Below, in pieces: positions 42,840-50,141 of a stretch of 64,000 nucleotides of DNA. Source of the DNA: Dactylosporangium vinaceum (GTDB lineage: Bacteria > Actinomycetota > Actinomycetes > Mycobacteriales > Micromonosporaceae); contig NZ_CP061913.1 in assembly GCF_019904175.1 (NCBI RefSeq), positions 2,914,001 to 2,978,000 of the forward strand, written 5' to 3'. How positions within the stretch are numbered: the first letter of the stretch is position 1; each line of letters starts with the position of its first letter. Position numbers and translations under genes: made by a program. The notes beneath the pieces were generated by a model. It saw nothing but the letters and a program-made list of their open reading frames with translations, ran no database searches and had not been told where the DNA came from.

Positions 42840-44156
42840 TTAAGCGGTGAGGACCGGGCCGGGGGCGCAGTCGGACACGGCGACCCGGCCCTTGCCGCCG
42901 GCCTTCGCCGCGTACATCGCCTGGTCCGCGTCGTGGAAGAACGCGTCGACGTCGGCCTGCCCGCGCCACTCGGCGACGCCGATGCTGGCCTGCGGCACCA
43001 GCTGGACGGCCCCGAACGTCACCGGCAGCCGGAGCGCGGCGAGCACCCGCCCGGCCACGGTGCAGGGGTCCTCGGCCCCGGCGAGCAGCACCGCGAACTC
43101 GTCGCCGCCGAGCCGGGCCGGGGTGTCCGCCCCGCGCACCAGGTCGCGCAGCCGGTCCGCCACCGCCACCAGCAGGTGGTCGCCCGCGGCGTGCCCGTGC
43201 ACGTCGTTGACCTGCTTGAACCCGTCGAGGTCGATGAGCAGCAGGGCGACCGGCGCGCTCGGCCCGGCCGCGAGCAGCGCCCGCTCGGTCCGCTCGCGCA
43301 GCAGGACGCGGTTGGGCAGCCCGGTCAGCCCGTCGTGGTACGCACGGTGGTTGAGCTGGTCGAACGCGTCCCGCAGCACGCCGACGGTGTTGTTGAGCGA
43401 CCGGCTCATCTGCCCGACCTCGTCCTGCGAGTGCTGCTCCAGCCGCTGGTGGAAGTCGCCCGCGGCGACCGCCGTGAGCACGCTGACGGCGCGGCGCAGC
43501 GGCCGGCTGAGCTGGCGGGCGGCCAGGACCGCCACCCCGGCCGCGACGATCCCGCCGACGATCAGCAGGATCGTCACGTTGCGGCTGGTGCTGGCGGTGC
43601 GCTCGCGTATCTGCCGGCTGCCGGTGGCGACCGCGTCGACGAGCTGCTGGAGGAACTCGTCGGCCCGGGCCTTGACCGCGTGCGCGACCGACTCGGAGCG
43701 CACCAGCACGATCGAGACCGCGTTGTCCTTGTCGCCGCGGCGGCTGGCGGCCAGGCCGGTGTCGCGGGCGGTGCGGTACTGCCCGATGACCTTCTCCAGC
43801 AGCTCCAGCTCCCGCAGCTCGGCCTTGGTGAGCTCGATCGTGGCCAGCTCCGTGAAGTGCTCGTCGATCTGCGTGTCGGTGTCGGCGATCTCGGCCTCGT
43901 AGCGGTCCCGGTAGAACCCCGGCTGCGAGAGCAGGTGCGACTGCACCGCCTCCATCTGCAGCCCCACGGCCGAGCGGACCGCGACCATGTGCGTCATCGC
44001 CACGACGTCACGCCGATACTGCGCCTCCTGCTGCGCCGCCACCTCGCGCAGGTTGACCAGGCCGTACACGGCGATGCCGGCGAAGATGGAGGCGACAAGC
44101 ATCGCGATCCCCACGATCTTGGTGGCGATGCTGCGATTGCTGACCCAGGACGGCAC
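42840..44156 (-). CDS. membrane diguanylate cyclase (4HB-HAMP-GGDEF)
   Basis: 438 residues, GTG start at 44156. TM1 (about 12-34), an extracellular four-helix sensor (35-194), TM2 (195-213), HAMP (214-266) and a GGDEF domain (270-430). The active site LGGDEF is intact (350-354), and an RxxD inhibitory site, RGAD (341-344), stands five residues before it, so it should make cyclic di-GMP with product feedback. No EAL domain. Followed by a sugar-binding lipoprotein gene, a combination in which the lipoprotein may serve the outer sensor (inference). Confidence 0.92.
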   Translation of the reverse strand: MPSWVSNRSIATKIVGIAMLVASIFAGIAVYGLVNLREVAAQQEAQYRRDVVAMTHMVAVRSAVGLQMEAVQSHLLSQPGFYRDRYEAEIADTDTQIDEHFTELATIELTKAELRELELLEKVIGQYRTARDTGLAASRRGDKDNAVSIVLVRSESVAHAVKARADEFLQQLVDAVATGSRQIRERTASTSRNVTILLIVGGIVAAGVAVLAARQLSRPLRRAVSVLTAVAAGDFHQRLEQHSQDEVGQMSRSLNNTVGVLRDAFDQLNHRAYHDGLTGLPNRVLLRERTERALLAAGPSAPVALLLIDLDGFKQVNDVHGHAAGDHLLVAVADRLRDLVRGADTPARLGGDEFAVLLAGAEDPCTVAGRVLAALRLPVTFGAVQLVPQASIGVAEWRGQADVDAFFHDADQAMYAAKAGGKGRVAVSDCAPGPVLTA

Positions 44157-44217
44157 GATGATCTTTATCGACCGTCCGCGGTTGCCCCGGAGTACTTCGA
44201 GGTTGCAACCTGGGCGG

Positions 44218-45555
44218 GTGGATCCGGTCGTGATCGTGGGTGCGGGCCCGGTCGGCGTGACCGCCGCCGTCCTGCTGGCCCAGCGTGGCGTCCCCTGCCT
44301 GGTGCTCGAGCGCTACACGCAGATGTACCCGCTGCCCCGCGCCGTCCATGTCGACGACGAGGTGGTGCGCATCCTGGACGCCGCGGGCGTGGCCGCCGGG
44401 TTCCTGAAGATCAGCCGCCCCGGCCTGGGCCTGCGCCTGCTCGACGCCCGGCACCGTGTGATGGCCACGTTCGCCCGCTCCCCGGCCGGCTCCGGCTACC
44501 CGCAGGCCAACATGTTCGACCAGCCCGACCTGGAGCGCCTGCTGCGTGCCCGGCTCGGCGACCTGCCCGCCATCGAGCTCGTCGGCGGCGCCACGGTGCT
44601 CCAGGTGACGTCGTCGTCCGTCCGCTACCGCCTGGGCGGGTCGGAGCACGAGGTCGCCGCCTCCGCGGTCCTGGGCTGCGACGGCGCCAACAGCACCGTC
44701 CGGGAGCAGATCGGCGCGTCGCTCGTCGACATGCACTTCGCCGAGCGCTGGCTTGTCGTCGACGGGGTGTGCGCGGCCGACCTGCACGCGTGGGGTGGCG
44801 TGCACCAGGTGTGCAACCGCCGCCGCGCGGCCACGTTCATGCAGCTCGGCCCGCGCCGGTACCGCTGGGAGTTCCGCCTGCTGCCGGGGGAGAGCGCCGC
44901 GGAGCTGCCGGTGGAGCCGCTCCTGGCCCCGTGGCTCGGGGACGTCTCCGTGCGGATCGTGCGGCGGGCGGAGTACACCTTCCGCGCCAACGTGGCCTCG
45001 AAGTGGCGCGCGGGCCGGGTCTTCCTGCTGGGCGACGCCGCCCACCAGACGCCGCCCTTCATCGGCCAGGGCCTGGGCGCCGGGCTGCGCGACGCGTACA
45101 ACCTGGCCTGGAAACTGGCGGCCGACCTGCGGTCTGCGGGCGGCGAGGCCGACCTGCTCGACTCCTACGAGCGTGAGCGCTCCCCGCACGTCCGTGCGCA
45201 GATCCGCCTGGCCATCGTGGCCGGCCTGGCGATGACCGGCGGTCGGGTCCGCGGCTCGATCTGGCGCCTGCCCGGCATGAAGGCCCTCGCGCTGCGCTCG
45301 ACCTCACCACCGCTGCGCGGCGTGGGCCGCGGCCGCCTGGCCGGCACCCTGGCCCCCGTGACCGGCCTGGACCCCGTGCTCGGCGACGGCTGGTCGGTGC
45401 TCTACACGGGCGGGGAGCCGGCCGGCTTCGGCTCCCACCGCCTGGTGTGCGTCACCGACGAGCTGGACCCGACGGGTGCGCTGCGGCGCTGGATGGGCCG
45501 CCGAACTGTCGTGCTTCGGCCAGACCGGGTCGTGCAGGCGGCGCTGCGCCGCTGA
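44218..45555 (+). CDS. FAD-dependent aromatic hydroxylase (MhpA/PheA-like)
   Basis: 445 residues from a GTG at 44218, the last start before the Rossmann motif. FAD GxGxxG (VIVGAGPVGVTAAVLLAQRG), GCDGANSTVREQ (DG motif) and GRVFLLGDAAHQTPPFIGQGLGAGLRDAYNLAWKLAADL (GD motif) place it with 3-(3-hydroxyphenyl)propionate and phenol hydroxylases. It uses NAD(P)H and O2 to hydroxylate a phenolic ring. It lacks the thioredoxin-like C-terminal domain of the longest members. It is divergent from the diguanylate cyclase and ends in a strong hairpin; it has no operon partner. Confidence 0.88.
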   Translation: MDPVVIVGAGPVGVTAAVLLAQRGVPCLVLERYTQMYPLPRAVHVDDEVVRILDAAGVAAGFLKISRPGLGLRLLDARHRVMATFARSPAGSGYPQANMFDQPDLERLLRARLGDLPAIELVGGATVLQVTSSSVRYRLGGSEHEVAASAVLGCDGANSTVREQIGASLVDMHFAERWLVVDGVCAADLHAWGGVHQVCNRRRAATFMQLGPRRYRWEFRLLPGESAAELPVEPLLAPWLGDVSVRIVRRAEYTFRANVASKWRAGRVFLLGDAAHQTPPFIGQGLGAGLRDAYNLAWKLAADLRSAGGEADLLDSYERERSPHVRAQIRLAIVAGLAMTGGRVRGSIWRLPGMKALALRSTSPPLRGVGRGRLAGTLAPVTGLDPVLGDGWSVLYTGGEPAGFGSHRLVCVTDELDPTGALRRWMGRRTVVLRPDRVVQAALRR

Positions 45556-45580
45556 CGCGGGCGGACACGCCGTAACAATT

Positions 45581-45617
45581 CCGATAAGTCGGGCGCTGGC
45601 GCGCCGCGACTTGTCGG
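45581..45617. terminator. strong hairpin after the FAD hydroxylase
   Basis: CCGATAAGTCG + GGCGC, loop TGGC, GCGCC + CGACTTGTCGG: about 16 bp of stem with one G-U pair and one bulged G, 26 bp after the stop. Confidence 0.65.
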
Positions 45618-45658
45618 ATGTATCGCCCGACGGGGTATTGGCGGGAATTTTTTCACCG

Positions 45659-45741
45659 TTGCGCCGGTGACCATGGCTGGCCTATGTTGTTCTCAGATCG
45701 AGTAAGACTCAAATCGAGAAAGACTCCACCTGAGAAGGACT
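45659..45741 (+). promoter_or_regulatory. promoter and three tandem 16-bp repeats of the NrtR operon
   Basis: -35 TTGCGC (45659-45664), 18-bp spacer, -10 TATGTT (45683-45688). Then three repeats at a 16-bp period: ATCGAGTAAGACTC (45697), ATCGAGAAAGACTC (45713) and a diverged CCTGAGAAGGACTG (45728). The third overlaps the ribosome site before the GTG at 45748. They sit downstream of the likely transcription start, which suits repression by the operon's own Nudix regulator. Confidence 0.6.
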
Positions 45742-45747
45742 GGCGCC

Positions 45748-46500
45748 GTGGCTGACTCCGAGGCCGACTTCCTGGCCAACTACGACCCGTCGCGCTACCC
45801 GCCGGTCGCGGTGACCGTCGACGTCGTGGCCTTCACGATCCGCGAGGGGCGCCTCAACGTGCTGCTCGTGCGGCGCGCCGGCCCGCCCATGCGGGACATG
45901 TGGGCGCTGCCCGGCGGGTTCGTGGGGGAGTGGGAGGACCTGCCGACGGCCGCCGCGCGGGAGCTGGCCGAGGAGACCGGGGTCGCGAACGCGCACCGCC
46001 GGCTGCACCTCGAGCAGCTCGGCACCTACGGCGCGCCCGACCGGGATCCGCGGATGCGGGTGTTCTCGGTGGCGTACCTGGCCTTCGCCCCGCACCTGCC
46101 CGACCCCGTGTCGGGCACCGACGCGCGGGAGGCGGCCTGGGTGCCGATGGACGAGCGGCCCGAGACGCTTGCCTTCGACCACACCACGATCCTCGCGGAC
46201 GGCCTCGAACGGGCCCGCTCGAAGCTGGAGTACTCGCCGCTGGCGACCCGGTTCGTCGACGAGGAGTTCACCATCGCCGACCTGCGGGCCGTGTACGAGA
46301 CGGTCTGGGGCGAGCCGCTGCACGCCGGCAACTTCCACCGCAAGGTGCTGTCGGTGCCGGGCTTCGTCGAGGGGACCGGCGCGACAACCGAACGGGGCGG
46401 GGCTCGAGGGGGGCCCCGCGCCAAGCTGTACCGCGCCGGTGACGCCCAGCTCCTGCACCCCGCGCTGCTGATGCCGAGCCGGGAGGAGGCCGTGCGGTGA
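45748..46500 (+). CDS. NrtR-like Nudix protein with C-terminal winged helix
   Basis: 250 residues, GTG start with GAGAAGGA upstream. The Nudix box is intact (residues 57-79: GFVGEWEDL...RELAEETGV). The N-terminus (NYDPSRYPPVAVTVDVVAFTIREGRLNVLLVRR) and the C-terminal extension (about 155-245: FTIADLRAVYETVWGEPLHAGNFHRKVLSV) are those of NrtR-type proteins. These pair an ADP-ribose-sensing Nudix domain with a winged helix and control NAD-related genes. With an intact box it could also hydrolyse a nucleotide. First gene of the four-gene operon; its stop overlaps the next gene (GTGA). Confidence 0.87.
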   Translation: MADSEADFLANYDPSRYPPVAVTVDVVAFTIREGRLNVLLVRRAGPPMRDMWALPGGFVGEWEDLPTAAARELAEETGVANAHRRLHLEQLGTYGAPDRDPRMRVFSVAYLAFAPHLPDPVSGTDAREAAWVPMDERPETLAFDHTTILADGLERARSKLEYSPLATRFVDEEFTIADLRAVYETVWGEPLHAGNFHRKVLSVPGFVEGTGATTERGGARGGPRAKLYRAGDAQLLHPALLMPSREEAVR

Positions 46501-47447
46501 ACGTCGACGAGGCGATCGCGCTCGTCGAGCGGGCCTCCGCGGAGGAGCTGTTCGGCGGGGGCGATGCGCAGCGGAAGTACCGCACCCTGGCCAAGCTGGT
46601 GCATCCGGACTTCGCCGGGCCGCGGGGCACGACGGCGTTCGCGCGGCTGTCGGAGCTCTGGCGCGGCCGCAACGCGATCCACACGGCCCGCGGCTCGTAC
46701 TCGACCGAGGCGCTGGCGTACCGGGGAGACCTGGCCAACCTGTACAAGGTGCCGGAGGGCCACCTCAAGCTGGCCCGGGACCCGTCCTGCAACGACCTCC
46801 TTGCGCGGGAGGCCACGGCGCTGCGGCAGATCGCCGAGCAGGGGGATCCGCGGTACCTGCCGTACGTGCCCCGGCTCGTCGACTCCTTCCGGCACAGGTC
46901 CGACACGGGCGAGGTGCGGCGGGCCAACGTCATCGGCGTGTCGGCGGCGCGGCTGCACTCCCTCGAGGAGGTGCGGGCGAAGCGGCCCCACGGGCTGGAT
47001 CCACGCGACGCCGCGTGGATGTGGCGGCGCCTGCTGGTGGCCCTGGGCCTGGCGCACCGGGCCGGCGTGGTGCACGGGGCGGTGGTCGCCCGGCACGTGC
47101 TCATCGAGCCCGACGACCACGGCGTGGTGCTCGTCGACTGGTGCTACAGCGTCGCCGACCCGCATGAGCACATCCCCGCGGTGGTACCGGGGCATCGGCC
47201 GGACTATCCACCGGAGGTCCTGGCTCGCGGTACACCCGGGCCCGGCACTGACATCCATATGGCGGCCGGTCTCATGTCGCAGCTGATGGGGGACCGCGCG
47301 CCGAAGGCGTTGCGGCGCTTCGCCGACGGCTGCCGGCTGGCCTCGCCCCGGCAGCGCCCCGACGACGCGTGGCAGCTGCTGGCCGAGCTCGACGAGCTGC
47401 TCCTGCGCCTCTACGGACCGCGCAGATTCCGTCCATTCGTACTGTGA
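46497..47447 (+). CDS. DnaJ-domain / pseudokinase fusion
   Basis: 316 residues, GTG overlapping the Nudix stop. Residues 1-62 are a J-domain-like helical hairpin with an intact HPD (36-38: AKLVHPDFAGPRG). Residues 80-290 have a protein-kinase-like fold: a Lys91 strand (HLKLARDPS), Glu105 (LLAREATAL), and a hinge into HRAGVVHGAVVARHVLI, where HRDxxxxN becomes HGAxxxxH, so the catalytic Asp and Asn are both lost. The DFG position is DWC (Asp214), and the C-lobe carries SPRQRPDDAWQLLAELDELL. It is probably an inactive kinase that binds nucleotide or clients and recruits Hsp70 via HPD (inference). Confidence 0.78.
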   Translation: MNVDEAIALVERASAEELFGGGDAQRKYRTLAKLVHPDFAGPRGTTAFARLSELWRGRNAIHTARGSYSTEALAYRGDLANLYKVPEGHLKLARDPSCNDLLAREATALRQIAEQGDPRYLPYVPRLVDSFRHRSDTGEVRRANVIGVSAARLHSLEEVRAKRPHGLDPRDAAWMWRRLLVALGLAHRAGVVHGAVVARHVLIEPDDHGVVLVDWCYSVADPHEHIPAVVPGHRPDYPPEVLARGTPGPGTDIHMAAGLMSQLMGDRAPKALRRFADGCRLASPRQRPDDAWQLLAELDELLLRLYGPRRFRPFVL

Positions 47448-47457
47448 GGAGTTGATC

Positions 47458-48423
47458 ATGGGAAGTGGAGCCTGGTCCACCGACGTCTACGACGCCGCCG
47501 ACCGCTACCGCCGGGCCACGGGCAAGAGTGCGTTCGCGTACAGCGACTCCGGCGCCCGTACCGTCCACAAGGCACTCGACCCGAAGGGTGTCGGCGTCCG
47601 GGAGAGCCGCGACTCCGACGAGCACCCCGACTCGGTCGCGATCGCCGTGCTGTTCGACGTCACCGGCTCGATGGGCTCGGTGCCGCGGGTCCTGCAGCAG
47701 AAGCTCCCGCAGCTGCTCGGCCTGCTGCTGCGCAAGGGATACGTGACCGACCCGCAGATCCTGTTCGGCGCGATCGGCGACGCCACCTGCGACCGGGCCC
47801 CGCTGCAGGTGGGCCAGTTCGAGTCGGACAACCGTCTCGACGACGACCTCGGCCGCTTCGTGCTCGAGGGCGGCGGTGGCGGCCAGATGACCGAGTCGTA
47901 CGAGCTGGCGATGTACTTCATGGCCCGCCACACGAGCATCGACTGCCACGAGAAGCGCGGCAAGCGCGGCTACCTCTTCATCATCGGCGACGAGCAGGCG
48001 TACTCCCGGGTCAAGATCTCCGAGGTCCGCGACGTCATCGGCGACGAGCTCACCGAGCCGATCAAGCTGCGGGCCATCGTCGAGGAGGTCCGCCGCAAGT
48101 ACGACACCTACTACATCCTCCCGGCCGGCTCCTCCTACGCGGGCAACACCGCGATCCTCGACTTCTGGCGCGACCTGCTCGGCCAGAACGTCATCGCGCT
48201 CGACGACCTCGACGCGGTCTGCGAGACCATCGCCCTGACCATCGGCCTCGGCGAGGACAGAATCGACCTCGACGAGGGCCTGGCCGACCTGGGCGAGGTC
48301 GGCTCGGCCGCGGCCGGCACCGTGGGCAAGGCGCTCGCCCGCATCGGCGGCGGCCGCGCCCCCGTGGCCCGCGGCGCCACCCCGCCGGACCTCGCCGCTC
48401 CGGTAAGCGTGGAAAGGCTGTAG
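47458..48423 (+). CDS. vWA-domain protein
   Basis: 321 residues. ATG at 47458 with GAGGA 7 nt upstream. The N-terminus (GSGAWSTDVYDAADRYRRATGKSAFAYSDSG) precedes a vWA domain (about 58-235) whose MIDAS reads DVTGSMGS (Asp67, Thr69, Ser71), with a Thr at the first Ser position. Other vWA elements: ILFGAIGDATCDRAPLQVGQFESDNRLDDDLGRFVLEGGGGGQ and YLFIIGDEQAYSR. It would be a metal-dependent adhesion module in the cytoplasm. Gap to the pseudokinase gene is 10 bp. The pairing of kinase-like and vWA genes recalls TerY-type modules of stress systems (family knowledge). Confidence 0.82.
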   Translation: MGSGAWSTDVYDAADRYRRATGKSAFAYSDSGARTVHKALDPKGVGVRESRDSDEHPDSVAIAVLFDVTGSMGSVPRVLQQKLPQLLGLLLRKGYVTDPQILFGAIGDATCDRAPLQVGQFESDNRLDDDLGRFVLEGGGGGQMTESYELAMYFMARHTSIDCHEKRGKRGYLFIIGDEQAYSRVKISEVRDVIGDELTEPIKLRAIVEEVRRKYDTYYILPAGSSYAGNTAILDFWRDLLGQNVIALDDLDAVCETIALTIGLGEDRIDLDEGLADLGEVGSAAAGTVGKALARIGGGRAPVARGATPPDLAAPVSVERL

Positions 48424-48429
48424 ACGTCA

Positions 48430-49614
48430 GTGCACTACATCGTCGTGGACCTCGGGTTCGGCGACTGCGGCAAAGGCACGACCGTGGACTACCTGTGCGC
48501 GACCCGCGACATCGACACCGTCGTGCGGTTCAACGGGGGCGCGCAGGCGGCGCACACGGTCGTGCTCGCCGACGGGCGCAAGCACACGTTCGCGCAGTTC
48601 GGCTCCGGGTCGCTGCGGCCCGGGGTCCGCACGCACCTGTCGTCGTTCATGGTCGTCGATCCGCTCGCCCTGGTGACGGAGGCCGAGCACCTGGTATCGC
48701 TCGGTGTCACCGACATCTGGGACAGGTTGACCGTCGACGCGGCCGCCCTGATCACCACGCCGTACCACCGGCTGGCCAACCGGTCGGCCGAGCTGGCCCG
48801 GGGCGCCGATCGGCACGGATCGTGCGGCATGGGCGTCGGGGCGACGACGGAGTACGCGCTGGCCTACCCCGACGACGCGCTGCGGGCGGCGGACTGTGCG
48901 GACCCGCCGGTGCTGCGCCGGAAGCTGGCGCAGACCCGGGCCCGCCTGGGCGTCGGCGGGCCGCCGGTGGAGGCGTGTCTGGCGGCGTTCACCGGATTCG
49001 CGTCGCTCGTGCGATTCGTCGATCGGTTGAGCGCCGCCGGCTCCTGCGTCTTCGAGGGGGCGCAGGGCGTGCTGCTCGACGAGTGGCACGGGTTCCATCC
49101 GTACACGACGTGGAGTACCACGACGTTCGCCAACGCTCTGGAACTGCTGCGGGTCGCCGACCTGCCGGACAGGTCGGTCACGCGGCTCGGCGTGCTGCGC
49201 ACGGTGACGACCCGCCACGGCGCGGGCCCGCTGCCGACCGAGGCGCCGGCGCTCGGCATCACCGACCCCAACAACCCGGCGAACGACTGGCAGGGTGCCT
49301 TCCGGGTGGGCCACTTCGACGCGCCGCTGCACCGCTACGCACTGGAGGCGGCCGGCGGCGTGGACGGGCTGGTCCTGACCCACCTGGACCTGCCGGTGGA
49401 CCGCATGTGCCACGCGTACGACCGCGAGGTGCTGCGCCCCGGCGCCCCGGGCGACCTGGACCGGCAGGCCGCGATGACCCGGGCGCTGGCGACCGTCGAA
49501 CCGCAGTACACGCCCGTCACCGACTGGGTGGGCGCCGTCGAGTCCGAGCTCGGCGCGCCGGTGGTCCTGGAGTCGTGGGGGCCGACGGCACAGGACAAGA
49601 AGCCGACAACCTGA
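48430..49614 (+). CDS. divergent adenylosuccinate-synthetase (PurA) paralogue
   Basis: 394 residues from a GTG six bases after the vWA stop; PurA is about 430. The GTP loop is DLGFGDCGKGTTVDYL, where PurA has GDEGKGK, and the substrate loop is RFNGGAQAAHTVV, where PurA has GGNNAGHTV. The two catalytic residues remain (Asp12 and His42), but the IMP-phosphate loop TTGRGIGP is replaced by GSCGMGVGATTEYA. It therefore likely condenses aspartate, or another amine, with a different 6-oxopurine nucleotide (inference). Phages and stress systems use similar paralogues to make modified nucleotides. Last gene of the operon. Confidence 0.85.
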   Translation: MHYIVVDLGFGDCGKGTTVDYLCATRDIDTVVRFNGGAQAAHTVVLADGRKHTFAQFGSGSLRPGVRTHLSSFMVVDPLALVTEAEHLVSLGVTDIWDRLTVDAAALITTPYHRLANRSAELARGADRHGSCGMGVGATTEYALAYPDDALRAADCADPPVLRRKLAQTRARLGVGGPPVEACLAAFTGFASLVRFVDRLSAAGSCVFEGAQGVLLDEWHGFHPYTTWSTTTFANALELLRVADLPDRSVTRLGVLRTVTTRHGAGPLPTEAPALGITDPNNPANDWQGAFRVGHFDAPLHRYALEAAGGVDGLVLTHLDLPVDRMCHAYDREVLRPGAPGDLDRQAAMTRALATVEPQYTPVTDWVGAVESELGAPVVLESWGPTAQDKKPTT

Positions 49615-49699
49615 ACCCGCAACTCAGCCGCACCACATCCGAACCTCAGCCCCGGGTGCGAACCTCGCCCCATCGTCGGTCGAACGAGGGGCGGATTCC

Positions 49700-50116
49700 A
49701 TGGGGCTGGCACGCGAGGCGATCCGGGCAACGTCGATGGCCGCCGCCGCGGGCCTCGCCGTCGGCGGCGTGTTCGGCCTGATCGCCCCGGCCGCGGCCGA
49801 GGCCGGCAGCACGACACCCGGCCACCGCGAACCGGCCGCGCTCGCTCCGGCCGTCGTGACGAGCGTCGACCTCCTCGGCGCGGGCCCGCTGGAGGTCACC
49901 GTGAGGTTCACGAACACCGGCCGGACCGTCGAGCACCTCACCGGCTTCGACGTGCTCGCCGACGGCCGCCCGCTCGCCCACGCGGACCGGCCGGCCGCCG
50001 TCGACCTGCACCCGGGCGCCACCACCGACGAGACGCTCGCCTTCGCGGCCCCGCCGGCCGCCGCCGACCTGGTCCTCACCCTGCCCGGCGGCGAACAACT
50101 CCCGCTGGAGCTCTGA
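49700..50116 (+). CDS. secreted protein of unknown function
   Basis: 138 residues, ATG with GAGGGG upstream. A signal peptide (about 1-34, ending AAAEA) precedes a beta-sandwich-like domain with VTSVDLLGAGPLEVTVRFTNTGRTVEHLTGFDVLADG, resembling CARDB/DUF11-like adhesion modules. No catalytic motif and no Cys. It ends 26 bp before the stop of the convergent helicase gene. Function unknown; structural or binding role at the cell surface is a guess. Confidence 0.6.
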   Translation: MGLAREAIRATSMAAAAGLAVGGVFGLIAPAAAEAGSTTPGHREPAALAPAVVTSVDLLGAGPLEVTVRFTNTGRTVEHLTGFDVLADGRPLAHADRPAAVDLHPGATTDETLAFAAPPAAADLVLTLPGGEQLPLEL

Positions 50117-50141
50117 GCCGCCACCGGGCGGCTCCCGACCG

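Noticed and set aside
45581..45617. Large hairpin considered as the NrtR operator
   Set aside because: It follows the FAD hydroxylase stop by 26 bp and lies upstream of the -35; terminator is more likely.
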